Source: an uncultured Alistipes sp. (GTDB taxonomy: Bacteria; Bacteroidota; Bacteroidia; Bacteroidales; Rikenellaceae). Taken from it: a stretch of 64,000 nt of DNA. The notes under the pieces were generated by a model, which saw nothing but the letters and a program-made list of their open reading frames with translations, was not told where the DNA came from and did not search any database. Each line of letters begins with the position of its first letter. Position 1 is the stretch's first letter. Below, piece by piece: positions 52,592-62,185 of this stretch. The position numbers and the translations under genes are program-made. Location of the stretch: NCBI GenBank assembly GCA_900768045.1, contig CAAGBL010000050.1:10382-74381 (forward strand), read 5' to 3'.

Positions 52592-53773
52592 ATGAAAAAT
52601 TTGAATATAGGTCTATTTGGCTTTGGTAATGTTGGCCGTGGCCTCTACGACGTATTGCAGCGCATCGACTCATCGCACGTACATATTAAGCGTATTTGCG
52701 TGCGTGACATAAAGAAGGAGCGTGAGATTAAGGCTGAGTTTACCGACAATGCAGACGAGATTTTCGAGGATAGGGATATCAATCTTATAGTCGAGGTTAT
52801 CGATGATGCTGAGGCGGCATACGACATTGTGAAGCGAGCTCTCAAGAGCCGTATTCCAGTAGTTTCGGGCAACAAGAAGATGCTTGGTCATCACCTACCC
52901 GAGCTTATCGACATGCAGGAGCAGTACAACACAGCCCTTTTGTACGATGCCTCGGCATGTGGTTCGATACCTGTTATCCGCAACCTCGAGGAGTACTACG
53001 ACAACGACCTTTTGGTATCGGTTAAGGGTATTCTCAACGGCTCATCAAACTTTATCCTATCTAAGATTTTCAACGAGCACATGTCTTACGACAAGGCTCT
53101 TAAACTCGCTCAGGACCTTGGCTTTGCCGAGAGCAACCCTACGCTCGACATCGACGGCTGGGACTCGCTCTACAAGCTTATTATCATCACTATTCACGCC
53201 TTTGGCGTATATGTGTCGCCCGACGAGATATTTACATACGGCATCTCGACCATGAACGACTCGGATATTCGCTTTGCCTTGGAGAAGGATCGCCGCATAA
53301 AGCTCGTGGCACATGTCGAGAAGATCGACGACAGACTTATCATGTGCGTCATTCCACAGCTTATCTCTCGTAACAAGTATATTTATAGTGTCGAGGACGA
53401 GTTCAACGGCGTTGTCATCAAGGGATTGTTCTACGACAAGCAGTTTATGTTTGGTCGTGGCGCTGGTGGCCACCCAACAGGCTCGGCTGTGCTTAGCGAC
53501 ATCACAGCGTGCGCCTACAACTACCGCTACGAGTATAAGAAGCGTAACGACTCGGTACTTCCAAAGTACAACACGGAGCATACATTCCGAGTATACTTCC
53601 GCTATAAGAGTGCCGAGCAGCGTAACTTGCTCAACTTCTCGAAGATTCGTGAGCAGTACTCATCTGAGGATTACAACTACATCGTGGGCGATGTAACACT
53701 TGCCAACCTCAAGGCTCACCAGGAGGAGCTACGCACCAAGGAGTGCTTCGTAGCGGCCTACCCTCTTGATTAA
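52592..53773 (+). CDS. hom: Homoserine dehydrogenase
   Basis: The 393-residue enzyme has the NAD(P) loop GLFGFGNVGRGLYDVL, SGNKKMLGHHLPE, LYDASACGSIPVIR, VKGILNGSSNFILSK and LDIDGWDSLYKLIIIT with the catalytic Asp/Lys region. There is no aspartokinase domain. It makes homoserine, so the three genes cover aspartate semialdehyde to homocysteine. A bidirectional hairpin follows. Confidence 0.93.
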   Translation: MKNLNIGLFGFGNVGRGLYDVLQRIDSSHVHIKRICVRDIKKEREIKAEFTDNADEIFEDRDINLIVEVIDDAEAAYDIVKRALKSRIPVVSGNKKMLGHHLPELIDMQEQYNTALLYDASACGSIPVIRNLEEYYDNDLLVSVKGILNGSSNFILSKIFNEHMSYDKALKLAQDLGFAESNPTLDIDGWDSLYKLIIITIHAFGVYVSPDEIFTYGISTMNDSDIRFALEKDRRIKLVAHVEKIDDRLIMCVIPQLISRNKYIYSVEDEFNGVVIKGLFYDKQFMFGRGAGGHPTGSAVLSDITACAYNYRYEYKKRNDSVLPKYNTEHTFRVYFRYKSAEQRNLLNFSKIREQYSSEDYNYIVGDVTLANLKAHQEELRTKECFVAAYPLD

Positions 53774-53832
53774 ACGACGTGTGGGTGCTTGCAACACGCT
53801 AAGCCCCACACCTCTCACATATTAATAAAATA

Positions 53833-53857
53833 AGCCCCTCGGGAATCCCGAGGGGCT
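53833..53857. terminator. Bidirectional terminator between hom and the Sus operon
   Basis: AGCCCCTCGGG, loop AAT, CCCGAGGGGCT: a perfect 11-bp stem. The T-run is better on the minus strand (TTATTTTATT), which suits the SusE/F gene. Confidence 0.75.
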
Positions 53858-53888
53858 ATTGTATGTCACTAAGTGTGACCTATGCTAA

Positions 53889-55316
53889 TTACTGGATTGA
53901 ACCAGTACCAGCGTTGAAGTTAAGAGTTACTGTCTGACCAGCCTGAACAGGTACAGCCTCCTGGTCGTTACCACCTGCACGGAAAGCGATCTTGCCGTCG
54001 TAGATGTTGAACTCTGCGTGCCACCACTCATTGCTTGCAGGAACATACATACGGAGGTTACCAGCCTTAGGAGTAGTGATAGTTGCAGTACCATCAGCTG
54101 CTACCGCAAATGGGTAAGTAGCTGCGTCCCATGAACCAAATGCATCACCAATACCGTAGATCTGAGCAGGAGCTACAGATACAGCATCACCATTGAGGTC
54201 AACGATGATAAGGTAAAGACCATCAGCCTCAACCTTGTTGTTGCCAGGAGTTACATAACCTGTGTTCTCCTTCAAGCCAGTGAAGTCACCATTCCAAGCC
54301 TTCTGTGCGCAGAACTTGAACTCAGTAGCAGTTGTCATATAGCGTACAGCCCAGAACTTACCAGGGTTGCTGTGAACAGGAACCATCTCAACAACACCAG
54401 CATCCTCCCATGTCCAGTTACCGAAATCATTACCGATGATGTACATAGTCTCAGGAAGTGTGCTCTCCTGAGTAAGCGTTACCTCATAGCTGAATGCGTC
54501 AGCAACAGCGCCTGCAGCAGGCTTCCAAGTAAGAGAGAGGTCATAAAGACCAGCCTTCTCAACCTTAATGTTGTTCTGTGCAGCATTGTGCAACTTACCA
54601 TCAGTCAAGCCCAAAGATACCTCAGCCTTAACATTACCGTCAACGTCGAGGTTAATTTTCCAACCATGGCAAGAACCAAACTTGAACTCACCACCCTTAG
54701 CAAGGCTCTGATCCTTCCAAGCATAAGTAACGCTACCATCAGCATTGATAGTGCGCTCACCAGGAGTGAAGCCCCAGCCGTTCATACCGCCACGAACACC
54801 CCACTCAGCAGGCTGAATGATGATCTGTGGATACTCCAAATCACCCTTAGCATTGTTGTCAAGAACGATGTGGTACATACCAGTAGTAGGAACCTGCATT
54901 GCAGGAGCATCAGCACCGATAATCATCTTACCAGCCTGAATCTTCATATTTGGGTTATCAGGGAAGTTCTTGCAAGTAGGATCGTTCGCGTCGAAACCGT
55001 AGTTAACCTCTTCCAACTCAGCACCGTAGAATACCTTGTTACCAGCCTTGTTCTCAACAAGTGAGAAATCCTTACCACCCTCGAGCCAGATATACTTCTC
55101 GAACATACCCTCACGGAGAGCCTTCTCAACCTCGTTAGAGCCAGCAGCCATCTGGTTAACAGCCAAGAACTCCTGAGTACCTACAGCCTCACCATAGATG
55201 TAGAAGCCGTCAAATGCGATAGGACCAGGTGTAGGGCCCTCATTGTTGTTACCCTCACAAGAGGTAACACCTGCCATAAGTGCAACTGCACTTAGCAAAT
55301 ACAAAAGCTTTTTCAT
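53889..55316 (-). CDS. SusE/SusF-like starch-binding outer-membrane lipoprotein
   Basis: The 475-residue lipoprotein (signal ALMAGVTSC) has an N-terminal domain and repeated carbohydrate-binding modules of SusE/F type: WGVRGGMNGWGFTPG, YIIGNDFGNWTWEDAG and YGIGDAFGSWDAATYP. Each carries Trp residues in the xxxFGxW setting that bind alpha-glucans in SusE/F. It is the last of three genes in the order susC-susD-susE/F and would sit at the cell surface. Confidence 0.8.
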   Translation of the reverse strand: MKKLLYLLSAVALMAGVTSCEGNNNEGPTPGPIAFDGFYIYGEAVGTQEFLAVNQMAAGSNEVEKALREGMFEKYIWLEGGKDFSLVENKAGNKVFYGAELEEVNYGFDANDPTCKNFPDNPNMKIQAGKMIIGADAPAMQVPTTGMYHIVLDNNAKGDLEYPQIIIQPAEWGVRGGMNGWGFTPGERTINADGSVTYAWKDQSLAKGGEFKFGSCHGWKINLDVDGNVKAEVSLGLTDGKLHNAAQNNIKVEKAGLYDLSLTWKPAAGAVADAFSYEVTLTQESTLPETMYIIGNDFGNWTWEDAGVVEMVPVHSNPGKFWAVRYMTTATEFKFCAQKAWNGDFTGLKENTGYVTPGNNKVEADGLYLIIVDLNGDAVSVAPAQIYGIGDAFGSWDAATYPFAVAADGTATITTPKAGNLRMYVPASNEWWHAEFNIYDGKIAFRAGGNDQEAVPVQAGQTVTLNFNAGTGSIQ

Positions 55317-55362
55317 AATTTTTTGTTAATTAAAAGTTATATAAAATAATGTGTGTTTAGAA

Positions 55363-57096
55363 TTAATTTTTCAAACCCTCGTAACCCTCATTCTGAGTCC
55401 AGTATGGCTTACCGTTATCATCACGGAGTGACTTCTCGAGTACTGAACGAGGAATTGGGAACCACTTAAGGTAGTCGTCCTTCTTTGTTACATACTGAAT
55501 GTTACCATACTCGTTGTAACGGATAAGGTCACGACGACGAACCATCTCCCAAGTAAACTCACGACCACGCTCATCAAGAATACCCTCCAAAGTTAGAGCT
55601 GTAGATGCCTCTGGATATGCTGCGTTGAAAGCGTCAACACTACCCATAGCACGCTTGAAGTATGTCTGGAAGTCATTGCTTGAGATGCCGCTTGAGCCAG
55701 CGCCACCACGAAGAATAGCCTCCTCCTTCATCCACAATACATCGGCATATCGCATGAGGATAAAGTCGTTCTCGCAATATGTATATGTACCTGTCTTATC
55801 AGCCTCCCACTTGTTAAGGCGAGCGCCGTCGAAGTTGTGAGCGTTGTTGATGTTTGAAATCTCAGAGTGGATAATAGTAGGCTCGTCGCAGTCCTCGTCA
55901 ACATACATAGCGCCAGTGTCACGTGCTGCAATCTGCTCAGTTGTAGCTGAAGCCTTGTAAACAGGGCCTACAAACCAACCCCACTGCTTCTTGTCACCAG
56001 TACCATTTCTCTCGCTCTCAACACCCATACCTCGAACATCGGTTGTGTTGTAAAGCTTCAAGAAGTCTGGACGTGCGCAGAAACCATTCCATGTATCAAG
56101 AATCATACCATAAGCCTGCTGAACGCCGTAGTGGTGGGTATTCATCACAAGACGAAGCTTGTTGCTCATACCCCATGAATCACGCGAATCATCAGTAAGA
56201 CCATTATCTACGATAGAGAGGATAATCTCCTTGCTGCCCTCGTTGAAGATACGGAAATTAGCAAAGTAATCAGACTCGATAGCATAGCTACCAGCATTGA
56301 TAACGTTGTTACAGCAACGAACACAGTTATCGTAGAATGAGCCCTGATATGTAGCAGGTGCATCTACGTTCTTAAATACGTTCTCAGGAGTACAGCCGTA
56401 TGACTCAGCATTGAGGTACAAACGTGCCAAGAGTGCATAAGCAAAGCCCTGGCTTGTACGGCCATAGTTAGTAGCACGGTTAGCATCGTCTACAATAGCC
56501 ATGTTAGGCGCATTACGCTCCAAAACAGCTACAAGGTTTGACCAAGTCTCCCATGGCTCATACATAGGGCCAACAACCTCCTCATACTTCTCAGTATATG
56601 GAATACGACCGAAGCACTCAAACAAGAGATAGAAGTAGTAGCTACGCAAAACCTCAACCTCACCTACATACTGAGCATATACCGTCTCAGGCATGTTCTC
56701 CTTAGCCAGCTGCAACGTCTGAAGAACACGGTTACATGACACAGCACCCGAAATAGTACTATTCCACACGTTCTTGATAGCATCGCCACGGAAGTCCCAT
56801 GTGTGGGTGTTCTGCTTAAGCCAATAACCACCATCATTCCAGTCGTTACCACCGTTACGAGGTACGCAGATACCCTCATCAGCAACGATAGTCATAAGAC
56901 CCCAGTATCCCCAGTGGTCGTGAATCCACTTAAGGTCGGCATAACACTGGCCAACAAGCAAAACAACGTTCTGCTCATCCTGCACCATATCATCTACGGT
57001 AGGGTTACCGTAGTTTTGCTCATCGAGCAAATCGCTACACGAGGTCATTGAGACAAGTGCAACGAGAGATACAAATGTTAAAAATATCTTTTTCAT
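55363..57096 (-). CDS. SusD/RagB-family glycan-binding lipoprotein
   Basis: The 577-residue lipoprotein has signal VSMTSC, an N-terminal TPR-rich SusD-like half (YVGEVEVLRSYYFYLLFECFGRIPY) and the C-terminal SusD family region (ENDFILMRYADVLWMKEEAIL, LDERGREFTWEMVRRRDLIRY, PIPRSVLEKS). It forms the hinged lid on the SusC transporter. The gap to susC is 12 bases. Substrate is probably an alpha-glucan given the SusE/F partner. Confidence 0.93.
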   Translation of the reverse strand: MKKIFLTFVSLVALVSMTSCSDLLDEQNYGNPTVDDMVQDEQNVVLLVGQCYADLKWIHDHWGYWGLMTIVADEGICVPRNGGNDWNDGGYWLKQNTHTWDFRGDAIKNVWNSTISGAVSCNRVLQTLQLAKENMPETVYAQYVGEVEVLRSYYFYLLFECFGRIPYTEKYEEVVGPMYEPWETWSNLVAVLERNAPNMAIVDDANRATNYGRTSQGFAYALLARLYLNAESYGCTPENVFKNVDAPATYQGSFYDNCVRCCNNVINAGSYAIESDYFANFRIFNEGSKEIILSIVDNGLTDDSRDSWGMSNKLRLVMNTHHYGVQQAYGMILDTWNGFCARPDFLKLYNTTDVRGMGVESERNGTGDKKQWGWFVGPVYKASATTEQIAARDTGAMYVDEDCDEPTIIHSEISNINNAHNFDGARLNKWEADKTGTYTYCENDFILMRYADVLWMKEEAILRGGAGSSGISSNDFQTYFKRAMGSVDAFNAAYPEASTALTLEGILDERGREFTWEMVRRRDLIRYNEYGNIQYVTKKDDYLKWFPIPRSVLEKSLRDDNGKPYWTQNEGYEGLKN

Positions 57097-57108
57097 AGTG
57101 ATTCTCTA

Positions 57109-60100
57109 TTATTTAAAGCTAATGTTTACACCAACAAGAACGGTTGCAACGGTTGGGTAGAAGTCGCAATAGTCGATACCTGCTCTCCACACATCAGTTG
57201 TATTAACCTCTGGATCCAGACCGCTATACTTAGTCAAAGTAAAGAGGTTCTGGCCAGTAACATAAACTCGCAAGTTCTCAAGGTGACTATCACCCTTAGG
57301 ACGGAATGTGTAGCCGAAAGTGATGTTATCGAACTTGAGATAAGAGCCGTCCTCAAGGTAGTATGAAGAGAAGTGAGCCTTATTTGTATAAGTTACGTTT
57401 TTACCCTTAACATCCTTCATGAAGAGGTTGTCGGCCTGTGCCTGACGTGGACCATAAGCCCAACGTGTAAGGTTCAAAACATCGTTACCTACAACACCAC
57501 GTACGAAGAATGAAAGGTCGAAGCTCTTATAGCGGAATGCATTGTTCCAACCATAAGTGAACAATGGCTGAGCATTACCAATAACCTGGCGATAAGCATC
57601 AACAGCTGTTGAGTCGTTACAGTAACCACCGGCTGGAGTAGTGTAGATCCAAGCACCTGGAGTACCATATACGCCCTGCTCGTCGATAAATGCGAAGTTC
57701 AAACCGTAGAATGCACCTACTGGCTGGCCCTCGATAAGAATCTGAGTGTTAGTATTCATGATACCATTCTCGCCTACGCCACCAGATGTTGTCTCCTTAT
57801 AGTTGAAGTTCTTTGATGGATCAGAAAGCTTAGTGATATAGTTCTTATTAAAGGCAATAGTAGGAGTTGTTACCCATGAGAAGTTCTTTGTGCGAACTGG
57901 GATTACGCTAATAGCAAGCTCGGCACCGTAGCTCTTCATCTGACCAGCATTAGCCAAGAGTGTTGGGTACTGGTAAGGAGGTGTTGGAACCTCGTAGTCC
58001 CACAAGAGGTCACGTGTCTGACGATAGTAAACATCGAGGCTACCATAAACTCGGTTGTCCCAGAATGAGTAGTCAACACCGAGGTTATACTCATACTTCT
58101 TCTCCCAACGAAGGTCTGGGTTTACGTTCTGGCTTACACCATATGTATATACATACTTACCATTGTACCAGAAAGTACCGCCATTAGAAAGCATAGCTAC
58201 TGAGCGGAGGTCTGAACCAAGGTTGTTACCTGTGATACCGAAACCGAGACGAAGCTTAAGGTCGTTACACCATGAAGCGTTGCTCATGAAGTCCTCGCCG
58301 CTGATTCGCCAACCAAGGCTCACTGCTGGGAACCAACCCCACTTGTTGTTAGCACCGAAACGTGAAGAACCCTCACGACGGATAGAAGCAGATACCAAAT
58401 ACTTGTTATCGTAGTTATAGTTAACACGTGCGAAGGCAGCCGCCAAAGTGTTTGAGTTACGTGAAGATGAAGCTGTTAGGTAGGTCTTCTCTGCATCACC
58501 ATTACCAATCTGGTAGTACTTCATACCTGGTGTTGGGAAGCCCTTATTGCTAATGCTGCTCTCATCGTACATGAAGTTCTGGTATGACACACCAACAACT
58601 GCTGCGATAGAGTGATCGCCAAAAGAGTAAGAGTAGTCAGCAGTAAGCTCGAAAAGCTTGCTGAAGCTCATGTTATTGCTACGACCAGCCTTACCTGAGC
58701 CATCGAGGTCGGTATTAATCACGCCATTATACCAGTATGAGCGGTTGTCGCCCTCCTCAATAGCCGCAAAACCATTGATACGAAGTGAGCCCTTCACTGG
58801 CTTGATGTTCAACGAAGCCTTAACAGAACCACGGAAGTAGTTACCGTCGCCATAAGACTCCTTCTGCATCATGTTCTCAACAGGGTTTGTAAGACCTGTA
58901 CCCTGTGGTAGGTAGAAACCATTAGCATTAGCAGAGTCGTAGATAGGATAAGTAGGGTTAAGGATAGCTGCCTGCTTGAAATCACCACAGAAGTAGTCGT
59001 TGCGGTAGTGCATATACGACAAGTCGTACTGCAACTCGAGCCAGCCATCAAGAGCCTTCTGAGAAGCAGCAATCTTACCGATAAACTCCTCACGGTTAGA
59101 TGTCTTAGCGATACCCTGAGCATCCTTATATGTCAAAGCTGCACGATAGTTGAACTTCTTAGATGAACCAGAGATAGCCACGTTGTGGTTGTGAGAAAGA
59201 GCCACGTCACGGCAAAGAGCATCCATCCAATCAGTTAGCTCGTAACCACCCTCAGCATTCTTAATCAATGTAGGCTTAATCTTGCCACCAGTAGTTGTCT
59301 CGAGGTTAACAAACTCCTCAGGAGTTGCCATGCCAGCATCGCCATTACGCATTGACATTGAGAAGTAGCCATCATACTCAACATGTGTCTGAGCAACATC
59401 TGAGAATGCGTCGCCACGCTTAGTAGTGATGATGATAACACCGTTAGTACCACGTGTACCGTAGATAGCAGCTGCAGAACCGTCCTTAAGCACGTCCATA
59501 GATGCGATCTCGTTAGGAGAGATGTTATCGATGCTACTTACTGGCACACCATCAACGATGAAGAGAGGAGATGAACCAGCACCCTTATCAAGAGTAGAGA
59601 ATCCACGAATCTGAATGTTGTAGCCAGTAGAGGTTGGATCAGATGTTGTGCGGATAATGTTAAGACCAGCAACCTTACCCTGCAACAAACCAACTGGGTT
59701 TGACTTAACACCAGCATTGAAGTCCTCAGCCTTGAGTGAGGCTACAGAACCTGTTACCTCCTTCTTCTTCTGCGAACCATAACCGATAACAACTACATCG
59801 GCCATAGATACCACATCAGCCTGAAGCAAAAGTTTAGCTGGCACTGCATTTGCCTTAAAAGTCTGAGTCTGGTAGCCAATATAGCTAATCTCGACATCAG
59901 CCTCTGGGCTAGCAACAACGAGCGAATACTCACCATTTAGGTCAGTAGCTATACCATTACTAGTGCCCTTCTCAACGATAGTTGCACCAATAACAGGACC
60001 CATCTCGTCAACTACAACACCTTTAATGGTGTACTTGCTCTGAGCAAACACCTGCACCGACATTAGCAAAGGCAATATCAGCACAGTAACGAATCGTAGA

Positions 60101-60111
60101 ATTCTGTTCAT
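57109..60111 (-). CDS. SusC/RagA-family TonB-dependent outer-membrane transporter
   Basis: The 1000-residue protein has a signal peptide, a carboxypeptidase-regulatory-like domain (YTIKGVVVDEMGPVIGATIV), a plug with VVVIGYGSQKKKEVTGSV and ILKDGSAAAIYGTRGTNGVI-type segment, and a 22-strand-type barrel ending in VGVNISFK. It imports oligosaccharides with the SusD lid and TonB energy. It leads the operon. No SusR, anti-sigma or glycoside hydrolase gene is within the window. Confidence 0.95.
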   Translation of the reverse strand: MNRILRFVTVLILPLLMSVQVFAQSKYTIKGVVVDEMGPVIGATIVEKGTSNGIATDLNGEYSLVVASPEADVEISYIGYQTQTFKANAVPAKLLLQADVVSMADVVVIGYGSQKKKEVTGSVASLKAEDFNAGVKSNPVGLLQGKVAGLNIIRTTSDPTSTGYNIQIRGFSTLDKGAGSSPLFIVDGVPVSSIDNISPNEIASMDVLKDGSAAAIYGTRGTNGVIIITTKRGDAFSDVAQTHVEYDGYFSMSMRNGDAGMATPEEFVNLETTTGGKIKPTLIKNAEGGYELTDWMDALCRDVALSHNHNVAISGSSKKFNYRAALTYKDAQGIAKTSNREEFIGKIAASQKALDGWLELQYDLSYMHYRNDYFCGDFKQAAILNPTYPIYDSANANGFYLPQGTGLTNPVENMMQKESYGDGNYFRGSVKASLNIKPVKGSLRINGFAAIEEGDNRSYWYNGVINTDLDGSGKAGRSNNMSFSKLFELTADYSYSFGDHSIAAVVGVSYQNFMYDESSISNKGFPTPGMKYYQIGNGDAEKTYLTASSSRNSNTLAAAFARVNYNYDNKYLVSASIRREGSSRFGANNKWGWFPAVSLGWRISGEDFMSNASWCNDLKLRLGFGITGNNLGSDLRSVAMLSNGGTFWYNGKYVYTYGVSQNVNPDLRWEKKYEYNLGVDYSFWDNRVYGSLDVYYRQTRDLLWDYEVPTPPYQYPTLLANAGQMKSYGAELAISVIPVRTKNFSWVTTPTIAFNKNYITKLSDPSKNFNYKETTSGGVGENGIMNTNTQILIEGQPVGAFYGLNFAFIDEQGVYGTPGAWIYTTPAGGYCNDSTAVDAYRQVIGNAQPLFTYGWNNAFRYKSFDLSFFVRGVVGNDVLNLTRWAYGPRQAQADNLFMKDVKGKNVTYTNKAHFSSYYLEDGSYLKFDNITFGYTFRPKGDSHLENLRVYVTGQNLFTLTKYSGLDPEVNTTDVWRAGIDYCDFYPTVATVLVGVNISFK

Positions 60112-60402
60112 AGCATTCGGATATTAAATATTAAAACTATTTGTTTCTTTTATAGCCACGTAGTTTAATTACATGTTCTATATTATTAAAATATTTTAAT
60201 ATATATAGACCTATATCATTACAAATTTGGGCAAAATTTACCTAAAATGCAAATTATTTCCGCTCAAATGCTAATTATAAGCGACAAGTTGTGGGATATT
60301 CTAACCGAATGGGGCCAAATTGGGGACGAGCGTTCGGTGCTCACAGCCTGAGATAGGCCGAAAAAAAGAAAAAAAAGAGGTCTAATGACCTCTTTTACTT
60401 CG
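60112..60402. other. Upstream region of the Sus operon
   Basis: An AT-rich interval with an 18-bp perfect palindrome TATTAAAATATTTTAATA at 60184-60201. No TAnnTTTG box was found close to the susC start. A hairpin AAAAGAGGTC-TAAT-GACCTCTTTT at 60374-60397 terminates the tRNA-Leu transcript. No gene is seen. Confidence 0.5.
60374..60397 (-). terminator. tRNA-Leu terminator
   Basis: AAAAGAGGTC, TAAT, GACCTCTTTT: a perfect 10-bp stem ending in T on the minus strand, six bases after the tRNA. Confidence 0.8.
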
Positions 60403-60486
60403 TGCCCAGGACAAGACTCGAACTTGCACGAGCTAATGCTCACTACCCCCTCAAAGTAGCGTGTCTACCAATTTCACCACCTGGGC
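60403..60486 (-). tRNA. tRNA-Leu (anticodon GAG)
   Basis: 84 bases on the minus strand: acceptor GCCCAGG/CCTGGGC, D arm with AAATTGGTAGAC, anticodon loop TTTGAGG, a long class II variable arm (TGAGCATTAGCTCG) and T loop GTTCGAGTC. The long variable arm and GAG anticodon define Leu. CCA is not encoded. Confidence 0.94.
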
Positions 60487-60564
60487 TTTGTGGTTTGGGT
60501 GTGCAAATGTAGTAACTATTTTCTAATCTGCAAACTTTTTCGCAAAAAAGTTTTAATAAAAATT

Positions 60565-60599
60565 AAGGCTCGATAGTTAACACATTGCTACCGAGCCTT
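60565..60599 (-). terminator. metK terminator
   Basis: On the minus strand AAGGCTCGGTAG pairs with CTATCGAGCCTT (one G-T pair), followed by AATTTTT, six bases past the metK stop. Confidence 0.8.
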
Positions 60600-60604
60600 T
60601 TACA

Positions 60605-61897
60605 TTATAGACCAAATTCAGCCTTAAGACGGTCAACCTCGTCGAGTTTCTCCCATGAGAAGAACTCAACCTCCTTGGCAAACTCCTTACCGTCCTTGCC
60701 AACAAAGCGAACAAGTTCGTTGTATGGACGACGGCCAAAGTGGCCATACGACGCTGTAGCCTCAAAAATTGGGTATTTCAAACCGAAGCGCTCAACGATA
60801 GCCGCTGGACGAAGGTCGAAGAGCTGACCAATCTTCTGGGCAACCTCGCCATCGGTCATCTTCACATTCGATGTACCGTAGGTATCAACATAGATTGACA
60901 ATGGCTGAGCGATACCGATAGCGTAGCTCACCTGAACAAGTACCTCACGTGCGATACCTGCTGCCACCATGTTTTTGGCAATGTGGCGTGCTGCGTATGC
61001 TGCCGAGCGATCGACCTTAGATGAGTCCTTACCAGAGAAGGCACCGCCACCGTGAGCGCCACGACCACCATAGGTATCTACGATAATCTTACGGCCAGTA
61101 AGACCTGTATCGCCATGAGGGCCACCAATCACAAACTTACCTGTTGGGTTAACGTGCAAGATGTAGTCATCGCCGATAAGCTCTGCAAGCTGGTCGTGAG
61201 CACGCTCCAAGCGAGCCTTAACACGTGGGATAAGAATATTACGAACATCATCAGCAATGATGCGCTGCATCTGCTGCTCTGCCTCCTGCTCCGAGCGCTC
61301 ACGTGTAGGAAGGATAAACTCGTCATGCTGAGTAGATACCACGATGGTATGTACACGCTTTGGACGACGGTCATCGCCATACTCAATCGTTACCTGGCTC
61401 TTAGAGTCGGGACGAAGGTAGGTCATCTGCTCGCCCTCGCGACGGATAACTGCAAGCTCCTTAAGGATTACGTGCGAGAGAATGAGCGTTGCAGGCATAA
61501 ACTCACGAGTCTCATCTACGGCATAGCCAAACATGATACCCTGGTCGCCCGCACCCTGCTCCTCGCCCTCAGGGCGGTCAACACCCTGGTTGATGTCTGA
61601 CGACTGCTCGTGGATAGCCGAGAGCACACCGCATGACGCTGCATCGAACTGATACTCGCTACGGTTGTAGCCAATACGGTCGATAACACGACGTGCCACG
61701 CCCTGAATATCTACGTAGCCCTCAGAGCGCACCTCGCCCGAAACTACAGTAAGACCTGTGGTACAAAGTGTCTCGCAAGCAACCTTAGAGTTAAGGTCAT
61801 AGCGAAGAAATTCATCGAGAATTGCATCTGAAATCTGGTCGGCTACCTTATCTGGGTGTCCCTCCGACACAGACTCTGAAGTAAATAAAAAAGCCAT
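60605..61897 (-). CDS. metK: S-adenosylmethionine synthetase
   Basis: The 430-residue enzyme makes SAM from ATP and methionine. Motifs: FTSESVSEGHPDKVADQISD, GDQGIMFGYAVDET, GGPHGDTGLTGRKIIVDTYG, GGGAFSGKDSSKVDRSAAYA. It is about 40 residues longer than E. coli MetK through insertions, as in Bacteroidetes homologues. Its transcript starts with a SAM-II riboswitch, so the product should repress it. Confidence 0.97.
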   Translation of the reverse strand: MAFLFTSESVSEGHPDKVADQISDAILDEFLRYDLNSKVACETLCTTGLTVVSGEVRSEGYVDIQGVARRVIDRIGYNRSEYQFDAASCGVLSAIHEQSSDINQGVDRPEGEEQGAGDQGIMFGYAVDETREFMPATLILSHVILKELAVIRREGEQMTYLRPDSKSQVTIEYGDDRRPKRVHTIVVSTQHDEFILPTRERSEQEAEQQMQRIIADDVRNILIPRVKARLERAHDQLAELIGDDYILHVNPTGKFVIGGPHGDTGLTGRKIIVDTYGGRGAHGGGAFSGKDSSKVDRSAAYAARHIAKNMVAAGIAREVLVQVSYAIGIAQPLSIYVDTYGTSNVKMTDGEVAQKIGQLFDLRPAAIVERFGLKYPIFEATASYGHFGRRPYNELVRFVGKDGKEFAKEVEFFSWEKLDEVDRLKAEFGL

Positions 61898-61960
61898 ACG
61901 TTATAAGTTTTTACAGTTAATAAACGTATGGAGGGGAAATTGCGTATAAAAAGAGTGCCG

Positions 61961-62006
61961 CTTTAGCATTTTTTTATTGTGGTTGCAATCAGTCCAAATC
62001 CTCCAC
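61961..62006 (-). promoter_or_regulatory. SAM-II riboswitch controlling metK
   Basis: On the minus strand GTGGAGGATTTG, then GATTGCAACCAC and TAAAAAAATGCTAAAG follow the SAM-II aptamer consensus: stem P1 GTGG/CCAC, conserved GATTTG, TGCA-CCAC and the 3' GCTAAAG pseudoknot strand. It begins a few bases after the predicted transcription start and ends 63 bases before the metK ATG. Confidence 0.85.
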
Positions 62007-62019
62007 ATTAATTCGGGCG

Positions 62020-62049
62020 CAAAGGTAAGAAAAATTTTTTATCTCGCAA
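62020..62049 (-). promoter_or_regulatory. metK promoter
   Basis: Minus strand TTG at 62049-62047, 19 bases, TACCTTTG at 62027-62020. It places the SAM-II aptamer at the very 5' end of the RNA. Confidence 0.68.
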
Positions 62050-62131
62050 CAATCTTTTTTGCCAATAGATTATAACTCTACCCAACACCTATATTTATAA
62101 TAGTATAAATTCCCTAATTGTGGGGATATGC

Positions 62132-62161
62132 TTGCTATTTGCGATTTTTTTTGTAACTTTG
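62132..62161 (+). promoter_or_regulatory. Promoter of the 62186 membrane protein gene
   Basis: TTG at 62132-62134, 19 bases, TAACTTTG at 62154-62161, 24 bases before the ATG. Confidence 0.65.
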
Positions 62162-62185
62162 TTTGGATAAACAAAACTACTAAAC

